From contig OY720101.1 in NCBI GenBank assembly GCA_963082875.1, forward strand, positions 6,758,001 to 6,822,000: a DNA stretch of 64,000 bases, given 5' to 3'. Shown in pieces: positions 9,489 to 21,870 of the stretch. The notes under the pieces are model-generated. The model did no database searches. It saw only the letters and a list, made by a program, of their open reading frames with translations, and had not been told where the DNA came from. The DNA comes from Corella eumyota. Its lineage: Eukaryota; Chordata; Ascidiacea; Phlebobranchia; Corellidae. The position numbers and the translations under genes were made by a program. Position 1 is the stretch's first letter. The number at the start of each line of letters is the position of its first letter.

Positions 9489-12400
9489 ATGGAAGAATTA
9501 TTTAAGGTTAAAGGTAGGTAAAATTAAACTCCTGAAGTATTTAAAAATTAAATTGATCTCATTAAACTGTTAAATAATGTAGCAGTGTAGTGGTTTGGGG
9601 TAAATTGCATTTTGCACATTTTATTTACGTCGTAGACCTAAAAAAGTTATAATATAGTTACCTGCCAGTCTGGAAAGTAAGGCAGTTTTCGACGAGATCT
9701 TGTGCATGCAAGCGTAAAAATTGGCGTGACCGCCTGTGCACAAAATTTGTGCAAAACCAGATTTCAGGCATGCATTTTTTTAACGAAAAAAAATCTTGAG
9801 CGTGGACGCTGCCCTACTTTCCACACTGGGTTACCTGAAGACATAGAAATTTCAAGGAATTGATTGTGCTTTTTGTAAAATTATTAACATATATCCAACC
9901 CTCTTTTTATTTAATTTAAATTTTAACTTGTAATAAACTTAATGCTTAACACAGATGAAGAAATAGCAAAGTTACTTTCTGAAAACAAAAGTTTGTCGGA
10001 TGAGCTACGACAATGCCAAGCAGATAAAGAGTTTGTTTGGTCGCTATGGAAACGTTTGCAAGTTTCTTCACCCGATCTTACTCAGGTACAGAAAAAAATA
10101 ATAAATTAAAATTGTTTTTTTTCACAAAATAAAAATTCCCAACTGTGCAGGCAATCAGTTTGGTGCTGCAGAGAGAGAAAGAAAAATCTGAGACAAAGGA
10201 CCAAAAAGTTTTGGAGATTCTAGAAACCAAAGATCAACAAATTGTCGATTTGCAAGAAACTGTGACAGCTTTAAAACGAGATAACGACAAACTACTTGAA
10301 CTGTTAGTTTAGTAAATTAATAAAAAAACTGGTTAAATTTTTTAAGATTATGTTTACTTTTATAGGTTAATAATTACATGTCTCTTAACTACTCTTGTTG
10401 TCGTTTGCAAGTTATTCTTAATTTCTCTTTTTTGTTTAAAATAGTTTTGAATAATAAATCTTTTGTTTTTCTTGGGCCATTGCACTTAATATATATCTTT
10501 TATTATTAGGAAAGTTTCTGCTGAAGGTGATCGTAACAAACAAATAAATGAAACTCAACAACTTAAATCTCAAATTCTGAAAATGAAATTAGACCAAGAA
10601 AGACTCGAAAACAACTTAGAGGAAAACAAAAAAGAGTAAAAAGATTTATTTTTTAATACAAATTAGTGATTTAGCAATATGTAGCAGAATCATGCACAAA
10701 TCGCTCATACAAGAAGTTAAATATAAAACTTTGTAATTGGGTGATCTAATTTGTACACAACCTGTGTCAAGTTGCAAATAATATAAACTATTAACCAGAT
10801 GTTATTACTGGTTAGATTAGAATTTCTATAGGCATAGAATAATACATTATTATTGCTCTCTACTTATTTTTTATGTTTTAAGTTACAAAAGTTCATTAGG
10901 TGGGGCTGAAAGTGAACGTCAGCATTTAAATGAACAGGTAATTTAAAAATAATTTCTTCTATTTGTTTTTTTTATTTAAGTTTTTAAAATCCTTCTAATT
11001 CACATAATTATGCATTTATTTTTAAAAGTTGTTTACCCATTGGCTTCACGCGTAATTTTTAAGTTTTTATCTGGAAATTTTATTTGTGTTTTTGTACAGA
11101 TCACGAATTTAATAACCGACCTTCAAGAAATGAGAACAAATTGTCAACACAAATCAGACGAAGTAGATAATGTGAAACAGCAACAAATTCAAATTGAAAA
11201 TGAGAAAAAGGATTTGCAAGCTGTTGTGAAACGTCTTATGGCAGAGGTAATTTATATTTTTTCATTGTAATAATTTTAAATTTGTAGTTTCATCAATAGA
11301 ATACGAAAACGAACTACAAAATGTATTAATAATTTATTAATAAATTTTTAGTTTTTACTATTAAAATGACAAGAATTTGGGATTAAATAATTTTTATTCA
11401 CTAAAATTGTTTTGTTCTATTTCACTAAAATTGTTCTGACAAAAAATTCCTTTTTTTAATTCAATTTAATTTTTCTGTTATTTTATATATATATATACCT
11501 AATGCACACCCAAATGTTAAAAAAATTCTTTAGCTATGTTTTTTAAGGAGCTTTCTTGGCATTAGAATATAACATAAGCGCTTGTCATAAAAAGTTGAAT
11601 ATTTTTTGTCTTACTAATTTAGCAAAACCAAGAAGATTTAATATCAAGGATATATTAAATATATAACATATGTTATCAAATGCTATTTACATTCTTTATA
11701 AAATTTAGTTACTCTATCTTTATCTAACCTCAAACAATTAACCAATGTTTACTATAAACAAGCTACATTGAATTTACACTAATGACATCTTCTACCGTCT
11801 TCTGAAACATTTTTATTGTGCTAATGTTTATGGTCTACAAAACCTACAAAGACATTAGGCTCAGTTCACAATTCAGTTGATTTTCAAATCTCAGTTCAGA
11901 AAACACTCTTCTGTGATTTGCAACAAATAGAATTAAGCCAAGGGGCTGTTTAGTGCACGCTTCTTTTAAGAGCTATTTCGGTTGTCAGAGGATTAAAAAT
12001 ACAAACAGTTGTCGTGGCGACCTATGTTATGACAATGCAAAGGCTTACTTTTGTTATTTTTGCAAATCTCCTGCTTTAGAACTGAATGGTGCTTAGGATT
12101 ATAGGAGATAAAACTGATAAAAATCCAAGTATCTAGGATAAAAATTAAGTGGGTTATTAAATTGTCGTAAAGTTTGTTTTTGTGGACAGTTTAAGGTGAA
12201 GCATGTGACAGTTAGTACTTAGAAAGGTTTAAATTTAAATTTTTTAAAGATGTTTTACTTTTTGTTAGTGTATGTACCTGTATCATATATGTCAAAAGGA
12301 ATTTCAAATTTAAAAACAGCTATGTTAGACTTTTTTTTTTTGTTATTTTTTGGACGTAAATAAGCTTAAAAAATCTGTTTTATCAAATCTTTTAGAAACA

Positions 12401-15400
12401 AATACTAGAATCTGATTTGGACTCTGTAAAATTAGAATTTGACGATTTAAGAAACGGAATAAATTCTACCGAACATCATCTTAAATCTCGAGATCGTGAA
12501 TTTCAAGATTTGGAAGACAATTACGATCAACTGAAACTCCATAACCAACATCAAAAGCAAATTATAGCTCAGGTGTTTGACATTATAAAATACTATGTTA
12601 ATATTTCTAAAAAAATGTTGAAAATATCTTGTTTAAAATTGAATAAATAATGTGTCATAAGCATATTTTAAAACCTTTTCATTAAAAAAACTCTGTGAAT
12701 GTAGAAAAATATGATGTTTAAAAAATTGTATTTAAAATGTTTAGTATCGTTTAAGAGTTTATTCTGATATTTTATTAAATAAAAGTTTATATTCATTCTA
12801 TTTTAATTTTCAACCAATATTAATGCTTTTAGTTACAAGAACTTAACAGCAACACTCAGAGAGTTGTAAAAGAACAAACATCGACCCACAAAAATGAAAC
12901 AAATAGTCTTCAGTCAATGTACGATGAGATTCTAAGGTAAATCAACAAAAAAACTTTTGTCATTATTATGCATGTTATTAGTTTAACTATTATTTTAATA
13001 GGGTAAAAGCACAACTTGTAAATTTAGAAAATGTCGATTGATATGGTAGTTTTTTAATTTTAAATGTGTGTTTTTTTTTTAATTTTAAATAAGAATATAA
13101 ATGTATTTAAATAGGCCTAAAGATTAAAAAAAAACTTTGTTTTATTTAAATAGTTGAATTACTCTACATTACTATTTTTGGCCAGGCCCTTAGATTTATA
13201 TTTTTATGTTTAGTTAAAATCCAATTTTCTATCAAAAAAATCGATTTGAAAATAAACATGTTCTTTTAAATTTTATGTTAGAAAATATGAAGAATTGATC
13301 GAAAAACACAAGAAGTTGAAGCTACATTGTGAAGAACAGTTGACTAGAATTAACGCACAAGATAAAGCACTCGAAACAACAAAAAAAGAACTTAAAAAAT
13401 CAATTGGCATGGCCTCAGGAAGGGGCAGGGTAAGTAACAATATTTTTTTTAATTTTTCAACAAAAAAATAAAAATTACTTTTTTTTAACGTTGACATTTG
13501 TATTTTTTTTTTTTTAGAAAATTAAATATATTTTTTTTTAAATTTTTTTTATTTTAAAGGATTATGAATATGATGAGATGGACAATCTTGAAGAGCAAGT
13601 TCACAAACAAAGAAGAGAAATCGAAAACTTGAGACAAAAGCTAAGAGAAAAAATGCAAAACAAAAGGTTGGTAAAAATTTAAGGAGTCAGCCTTCTCAGT
13701 GTATGCCAATTAATGGTTGGCAAAAATATATATAAATCTATTTTTTTGTAAAATTTAGTTATTTATTTATTTTTTATAATAATTATTTTCTACTACTTAT
13801 AAGATCGCGCAGAGGGGACTCCCCACCGGAGCATGATTACGATCAAACTTTTTCACCCATTGTTGAACGTGGGGCTACTAGAAATGTAAGTGAAATTAAT
13901 TTATTCAATAATTTCTTGAAATAAATACTGCTAAACCTTCACTAGGCATTCACAAAATACAAAAATTCTACAAATATGCAATTATTTTCATTTAGTTAAC
14001 TGACATTGATAAACATTTTACTAAAAATGCTAGACATTTTTTTTTAATATTAAAAGGCATTCTGTTATCAAATCATTTTTATTTTTGTAACCATTATTAA
14101 TGAATTGTTTTTAACACTTAAAGGGTCAGCGGTGTAGATCGATGTCACCTTATGGTCCAAACAAGAGAGTTTCTGTCATGCAGAAGAAGTTGAAAGCAAC
14201 TGAGACAAAATTGGACGACACCAAACATTTACTTGAACTCAAGGTACAATTAAAAATTTAAATCAATTTTTTTTGTAAAACCATGAATATTGTTTTTTGT
14301 TATTTATAAATAAGTTTTTAAAAGTGATTCACAAAATATGAATATTTTAATTTTTAGAAAAAAAAAATTTTTGGGGGGGAATTTTAGTTTAATAATTAGA
14401 TTATTTCTTAAATCAGATTATTAATTAAATAATTAGATTTTTTCTTAAATAAACATTATTATTATTTTTTATGCCTCTTTGAGTTATTTTTTTATAATTT
14501 TTACTGTAGAGGGGTGAAATAAAAGAATTACAAAGAGCTCATAACAAGAGGTTGGAGAGATTAAAAGTTTTACAATCTGATTACAGGTATATACAAATTA
14601 TTATTAAAAAAAAAATTACAAAAAGTTAGAAAATTTAATTATATAAAAAAAATCAAAATTTGTTTAAAAAATACTTTGTAAAACAAAACATTCAAAGTTT
14701 TTACAATTTAAGAATGTTTAATTTTGTATTTTAAGTAATGGTCAGCAATAAATGTCACCTACCAGTTGTATTTGTTTACTTAAAAGCACTTGTAACCTAA
14801 ACGCTCTTTGTTAACCCTTTCTTGACCTGTGGCATGTTTTATAATTTATTTTAAATAGTGTTTTGTGTCAGGAATTGCGAGAAGGTTAAGTACCAACCGC
14901 CAAATCTGTTTCTTTTCTTGTATGAAACTTAAGAATTTTTTTGTTTTTATTTAGATTTACTATCCTCCTTAATATGTTTAATTTTTTTCCAACAAAAAAA
15001 ATGTTAACAATATTAAATATATACTTAATATTATATTGATTTTTAATATTTTAACTTTTTTACCATGATAGGCTATTTAATTTTCTATATTATAGTTTTA
15101 TGCTAATTATTTATCAGTATTTTAAAAATAATTGTCTACCAAGTTCACATGCCAAAAAATTAATACCCATTCATTTTCCAGATCTCTAAAATCAAATTTA
15201 ATGGAAAATGATGACAGGGCATCACCAAGAAAATATAGGAGTAAAAGCCGGACCTCAAAACCTCAGAATTTAAGACAGGAAAATTCAGAATCTGTTTGGA
15301 ATGATCTGGCAATTTATAAACAAGAAAACAAAGCTCTTTCACAGGAAAAGTAAGTTTAATATTAATATATTTTTTAGGTAAACTGGTAATTTCTTGCAAT

Positions 15401-18400
15401 ATAGTCTCTACTTAATTAACGAACCACAATTGGCAGTTTTTCATATATTTTAAGTTAAGAGTTTCTGATTTAATAAATAAATTTTAATGATTGATAAAAT
15501 ATTAACCGTAAAAATGAAAAATAAATAAAACAGGGCAAAATTTTATTAAACTTTAAAGCATTTTAAAGTTTTACAATATGATGATAACTGAAAAAAATAA
15601 AAAAAATTTGTAACTTAAAAAAAAAATAAAAAAAATTGTTTCAACAAATTAATTGATGATAACTTTTATTTAATAGAATGATGTTAGAGGAAGAAGTTGA
15701 CCACTTGAGGGTGCAAACTGCAATGGATCGCGCCACCATCCAGGATCTTAATCTTTGTTTAAAGTCAGAGAAGGAGGAGCTTATGGCAAGAATTCGACCA
15801 ATCAGAGATGAGGGTAGGAAAATTAGTTTTCTACTAAATTTAATTATTAATTTGTTTTTTAAATTTTGAATTTTTAAAAATTTTAAATTTATAACTGTAG
15901 TTTTAAAAAATATTTATTTTTTGGCAAATAAAAGTACATTAAAATTAATTGTATATGCTTTAAACACTAAAGTTTTTGTATTAAAATTAAACTAAAATAT
16001 ATATAAGTCATTTTTGGTTCAAATATTTTATCAATATTTTTTAACTATTTTGAACAAGTTTAAATGCAATATTTTTTCAGATCGTCTTAGCAGCACACCC
16101 AAGAAAAACAAGCGGAGCATTTCTCCGACCCGAGAACCAAAACCAACCCGAAGGCAAACCAAAAACTTAGAAAGAAGATTGGAAAATGCAGCAGAAGATA
16201 ACAGGATATTGAAGAAAGACAGAAATCGGGTTCTAGAAGATAATAAGTGAGTACTGATGAACTGATTATTTTTAGGCCAATTATGGTTTTTAAATTAAGG
16301 CACCTTTATTTTACTTTTATATGATTTTAGTAATTGTTATGTTTAAATGTTAAATAGATAAAGCAAAACAATCATTAAGCTTTGATTTGTTTTTACTTTT
16401 TAAACATTTTTTTATCGTTTTGTATTTCTTCATATCTTGTTGATAATTAAAAATTTTTTTTTTTAAATTTTTTTACTTGGTTTTATTTAGGGTTTTAAAA
16501 GACGAAATTAAATCACTTAAGCGTGAAATCACAGAAACTCGTCAGAGTGGTACCAAGATCCGTCAAGAAAACTCAGAACTTCGACGAAAGGTCGAGTTAC
16601 TCAAAGGCAGCAAGGAGCAGTTTGACAGAGAGGGCGCCACCTTGAGACAGGAAGTTCAAGGACTAAGAACGGAAAATTCAGGAGTTCGATCAGAAAATTC
16701 ATCACTACGGTAATTTTAATCAATTTTTCTGGTACCTTTTTTTTCAGAAACCAAATACTGTGAAAAACTATTATAATTTTTGCTTTTTAGGTACTTTAAT
16801 GTTGTTTTTTGTCTAATACGTATTAATTTGTCAAATAATTTGTCTTTATTACCTTAAATTTGTTTAATTTACAGAACCGAAAATAGTGATTTAAGGCAAG
16901 ATGTAATCGATCTTAAACAAGAACTAACGGATTTAAAAAGTGAATTACGTGATATAGATGAACGTATGGGAGACAACAATAAACAAAAAAATAAAAAGAG
17001 AATTCCCAATGCTTATAGAAAACCAGGAGCTAAAACTACAGCAGCAAAAAGAGTAAAAAAAATAATTTTAAATATAAAAAAACATTTTTTCTTAATTCAA
17101 AAATTTTTCTTTTTAGCACCAAAAATTTTTGAATCGTTCCATCAATGAGATGAAGGATGCTTTCGGAGGAGACTTTGATGCAGAGGGATTAGCGTCCACT
17201 GGAGCAGGGGACACTACTGCCACGACAGGGGTCGTTGAGGAGGATCGATATGGCCGTTCCGATGTCAGTAGCCTTGGACAGAGCATTGTTAGAGCTTCAA
17301 GACAACCACTGGATGGAGGTATATTTATTTTATTTAAAAAAAGATTCAATGATTTTAAATTTTGTTGATTTTAGGTTCAATTTTATACTTTTTTAGTATA
17401 TTGTTAGTAATTACAAAATAAATTTATGTTTTTTTTTATCAAAATAAATTCTTTAAGACTTTAAATTTTATTTATTTAATAATTTTTATTTAATGTTAGG
17501 TTATGATATGGATAAAGATGATGATGATACACTCATAGATGATGAGCCTTTAACAGGTACCTTTTTATACTCTATACATAATGTAAGCTGTAGCTTTTAA
17601 AAAAGCAACACAAAATTACAAAAGATTAAATGCAAATGTTATTAAAAAGTTATTAATTTTAGGCCGGAAAGGAAATCGACCACACTCTGCTCGAAGGCCA
17701 ACCTCTCTGCCTCGTTCCGGAGCAGGAGTTGTGACCACTTTAAAACAAAGACTTGCTTCACTGCAAACGCAATGTTCCACTTTGAGAAATGCAAAAGCGA
17801 ACGCAGCAAAAAAGGTTTAAAAATTTTGAACTATTCGTGTTTTTTGTAAATATTTTAATTAATTTTTTTTTAAATAATATTTTAAATTTTAATTATAAGT
17901 TAGTATGTTATTGTATAAAAAATTTGCTTTGATTTTAAAATCAACAGGCTAATGATGAAAAAGACAGAAGTGATTTTATTCAATCTGAATTAACGGCATG
18001 TCAAAACAGATTAAAAACGGCAAAACAGGTTTAAACATATTATTATTTTAACAACTTTTTTTGCGTTTAATTATAAAAAAAAATATATTAAAATTGATTT
18101 CTGTCGTTTTAGTCGATACAAAGACTAAACAGAGAAGCTGAGGTGTTGACGAGAGAAAAGGAGGATTTGCAGAGAGCTTTGAACGAATCCAAAACTCTTC
18201 AGCCATTACCTCAACAATATTCCGATGCTGATTATAAATATTTGGAGAATAAATTTAAGGTCTGCAAAAAAAGATTTAATTTTTTTTTTTTTTTTATTAA
18301 TACTAAATTTACTTTTTTGGGAATACTTTAGAGTTCAAACAATGATGTTATCAGAATGTCTGAACAAATCAAAGATTTGAAAAAGGAAGTTGAAGGAAAA

Positions 18401-20395
18401 ACAGATCAGTTTGGAAATGAAAAAGACAGAGTGTCAAGGTAGGTTAAAATAAGTATTGTCTAAATAAAAAAAATGATTCAGTTATTTTTTAAACTATCAG
18501 TAGAAATATTTTTAAATACAATTGTTAAAATTTCTTTTCAACTTTTAGATTGGAACGTGATGTTGCAATGAAACGACAACTCATCGATGAACTTAGGGTT
18601 AAAGTTAAAGATTTTGAAACCAAAACACACACAGAACATCAAAACACTGTAAGATTCTACAAGTTGTTGTTATCTTAACATATTCTCTAATTCATAAGGA
18701 AAATTTTTATGTATTCTGAAATCAGATTATAGGAAAATCAAATAAAGAACTTTTTTTATCTTATTTTAATTGGCCTGAATTATATATGATTTACATTTTC
18801 TTTCTTCTTATCGGCTGATTTAAGTCATTGTTATACAGTAAACTTCTTATAAATCAGTCACCCATAGCTTTTAATTAACAAATATAGTTATTTTAAAGGT
18901 TGAAATAGAGGAGAGGATAAAACAAGTTGAAGACGATCTTACTCATAAGAAGAACCATGTTGAATCATTAAGAAGACAGTTACAGGTTGCCACTAAAGAA
19001 AAATCAAGATACGAAACCATGTATAATAAGGCAAGGGAGGAGCTACAAAAAAGGGTAAGTTCTGTACATGGAACTATATTTTACTATTAAAAACACTGTT
19101 AATTAATATAGAAGTTTATTAGTTAAATTGTTATCCAGTGTGTTACTTCAGTAATTTAAAGTCTCTTTATACATTTAAGAGCTGAATACATTTATTTATT
19201 TTTTTGAATTTTAAATTATTGTTTCATATTTAAAAACTAGCTTTATCAAAACAGGGTAAAGTTTAAGTTGGTATCTTTTGAAATGTAATTCCGCACATAT
19301 TTTTTCAATTAATCATCATTTTAATAAAACAAATTTACATTACCTTATAGAGTGGCCAGGTCTCCTCCTTACAAGCCAGCAAACTGGAGGCGGAGTCTGT
19401 GACATCCAGAGTGGAAGAGGCTGCTGAGAAACAACTCCATTCTCTTGCATCCAGGAGTGAACAGGCTCTGGAAAAGTTAAAATGCAAATTGGAGAAGTCA
19501 GAGGAAAGAACAAATGAGTTTACAACATTTATTCAAGTAAGAAGCTTTGGATCACTTGTACTTTATGGTCCTAGCTAATTCTTTCTCCAACTTTGCTGTA
19601 CTGCCTAACCAATTCTCCTTCGTATTTTTAGGTTTTTGTTAATTTTCTCTTGTTATTTAGAGTCATAAGAACTGTAAAAGACAGGGGATCTGAAGTTTTA
19701 TTATTGTTTTTTCTGTAATTTTCTATTAAATAAGATGTGGTTGTTACAACTTTTGTTTAACAAAATAAAAATTATTTTTCTTTTTGAGTTTTACAACAAT
19801 TTTATCTTTTTAGAATCTATCCAGTCACATAGTTGATTTGTTATTAAGGCAGAGAGATTCATATTACCGAGAAAAAATTCAAATTTCCGAAGCTGAGACT
19901 GGGTAACATAAATATATAAATTTTTATTTCTAAATTATTTTTTTATTTAAATTTTTTTTTGCATTAAGTCGCGTTCATGCGACTCCTCCTTCTTCGTCGA
20001 TGAGCCACGCCCAGAGTCTCGCTTGCAACATCCTTAACATGTCCCAGTCCGACTTCCAGGACCTCATGGCTCCTGTGGATGTTGGAAGAAAGAGGCAAAC
20101 TGAGAGAGATATCTGGGATGACGAGAGGTCGACTTTCTCCAAGGCGGACCATCAGTGGAAGAAAAAGGTGGAAAAAATCGCAAACGAAAATGTAAGTTTT
20201 TTTAATGGAAAATATCTACAAGCAATATTCTAAAAGTGCTAACTACTATTACTAATATTTAAGCCCCCTTTTGCAAAATCTCTGTGCCGTTTATTATGGG
20301 ACAAAGTACAAGATGCAGTTAAACTGAGCGAAGATCGACTTAAACTGCAAACTGACCACCTGGAGCAACAACTACTAGGCAAAAAGAAACCATAA
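9489..20395 (+). CDS. CNTLN: Centlein, centrosomal coiled-coil protein (30 exons)
   Basis: Centlein links centriole-associated proteins (C-Nap1/Cep68) and works in centrosome cohesion. Thirty phase-consistent exons give 1316 residues (human about 1405): 9489-9513, 9955-10085, 10151-10302, 10510-10635, 10883-10937, 11100-11246, 12396-12572, 12833-12936, 13282-13429, 13560-13666, 13804-13885, 14124-14243, 14510-14586, 15182-15349, 15677-15813, 16081-16246, 16491-16709, 16875-17052, 17117-17318, 17500-17556, 17663-17814, 17948-18028, 18113-18259, 18332-18438, 18549-18648, 18899-19054, 19351-19536, 19814-19902, 19969-20191, 20264-20395. Diagnostic matches are CQADKEFVWSLWKRLQV, SPDLTQ, KVLEIL, LRQENSESVWNDLA, RDVAMKRQLIDEL, FTTFIQ and AQSLACNILNMSQSD. 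It is almost wholly coiled coil. The start is the only ATG giving the joined frame; vertebrate proteins have a longer N-terminus, so a further 5' exon is possible. Confidence 0.93.
9657..9837. mobile_element. hAT-type MITE with 8-bp target duplication
   Basis: A 165-bp non-autonomous DNA element (9665-9829) in centlein intron 1. Its ends are inverted copies of CCAGTSTGGAAAGTARGG (21 bp with two mismatches counting the next three bases). It is flanked by perfect 8-bp direct repeats GTTACCTG at 9657-9664 and 9830-9837. The 8-bp duplication and the CAGTGTGG-like end point to the hAT superfamily. It has no coding capacity. The perfect target duplication suggests a fairly recent insertion. Confidence 0.85.
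11247..12395. other. Centlein intron 6, no further feature
   Basis: The longest centlein intron (1.15 kb). It is AT-rich with a slightly GC-richer middle at about 11850-12070. I see no exon, inverted-repeat element or RNA gene in it. Confidence 0.5.
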
Positions 20396-20612
20396 CTTAT
20401 TACAGATAACCAAGCATTCAAAAACTACAAGCGCGGGAGCTTAAGAGTCCAGTTTTACCACTTTGTTGTATAACACTGTGATTCTGGACAATTTTTTATA
20501 CGTCTTTATACCAAAAATCAACCTGAACTTTGAATTTTAGCTTTTGTTTTTATGCAAATCGAGTTGTTGCTGAGCGCTTTGCCGTTTTCTATCAGTTTTG
20601 TGTTCTGCTGCT

Positions 20613-20628
20613 AACGTCACGTGACGTT
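20613..20628. promoter_or_regulatory. 16-bp perfect palindrome AACGTCACGTGACGTT
   Basis: The palindrome combines an E-box (CACGTG) with overlapping CRE half-sites (TGACGT). It lies about 220 bp past the centlein stop. It resembles a bZIP or bHLH-ZIP binding site; function is inferred from sequence only. Confidence 0.4.
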
Positions 20629-21780
20629 TTAAACCATGACCAATCAGAATTTCGTATTTGTAGTTATCGTTTGGTAGAGAAAAATATTTGTATTTCTTTA
20701 AGTAAAAAAAAACTAAGGTCGTATATTTAACCTTAGCCTAAAAAATGGTAACTCTAGTGTATATTATGAACTGAAATTGACTTTATATTTATTATTATTT
20801 CCAATAGTCTAGATATTTATGTTCCTATAGATGCTGCGGATAAGTCCGTACAAGTTTTTTGTCGTAATTTTATGTTATCAAACACTGTAGATGTAAATCT
20901 ATATTATTTATCTTCACGTTAAAAATATTTGTATATCTAAATGTTTTTGTAATATTAAAATTTTTATTTTTCCTAGCATTTCTTTCGAAGATTGGAGTTA
21001 TAATCTTTTAGTTTAAGCAAACCAGAAGTACAATGATTGATACGAAACCAGCATTCCTAGATAAGTTTCGATTTGTGTTAACTTCTTGGATGTAAAGTTA
21101 GATTACGCTGGTATTAATATTTTTTGTAAGCTGAGATGTTTCCGCTGTGAGCGTATCTTATTTTTGTGAAATTTTAATTTCTGCTCGTTCTATCAGCAAG
21201 GCAAATGCTAAACCAAGATGTTTTAACTCTAAATTGCTTTTCTCAGATTTTATCAGGTGTTATGTTATATATTTGCATAGCGGTTTATTAAACATCAAAA
21301 ACTAAAAACGTTTTTTTAACACACAATAGAAGGGGGCGAATTTGATTGACAGTTACCAGCTCCGCCCAATTTTGACGGTTTCGTTCTCCGGTAACTGACT
21401 TTCAAAGACTTAAATGTGATGAAGCAGAAGCGCTAACCCGCATTTGGTTAGAGAATTTTTTAAAAAGTTTAGAACTGCATGTTTACGTAATAGTGTGAAC
21501 TGTAAAGGATTTGGAGGTAGGGATGTTTTTTAAATTGTTTAAGCCTACCTTTTGTATGTTGCCTTACTAGCAAGGAGAAAATGAACATTCGTGACAAGCC
21601 CTGTTTGTTTGAGGTGTTCGACTTTTTAATTAGGTATTTGAATTTTTGATAGTAACAGAGTTGTACACCCTTCCCCATTGTACTTAGTTATAATTTGTCA
21701 CTTTTTCGCTTTTATTCTTTTGTTTGATGAAAAAAAAATCAATTTCGTTTGATCGAAATCGCTTGAAAGGCACGGTGGCC

Positions 21781-21870
21781 TGATCGATCACGGGCGTGAC
21801 ACATTGTGCCACTGATCCATCACCCTTGTGACACATGTGCCACCGATAAATCAGGCTCGTGACACACGCC
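21781..21870. repeat. Three-copy tandem repeat, about 31-bp unit
   Basis: Units lie at 21781-21812, 21813-21843 and 21844-21870. Each contains GTGACAC preceded by a GATNNATCA-like stretch, and the third is the most diverged. Confidence 0.75.

Noticed and set aside
12990-13030. Extra centlein exon after AATAG at about 12999-13001
   Set aside because: It breaks the frame; exon 8 joins exon 9 at 13282 in phase with a good match.
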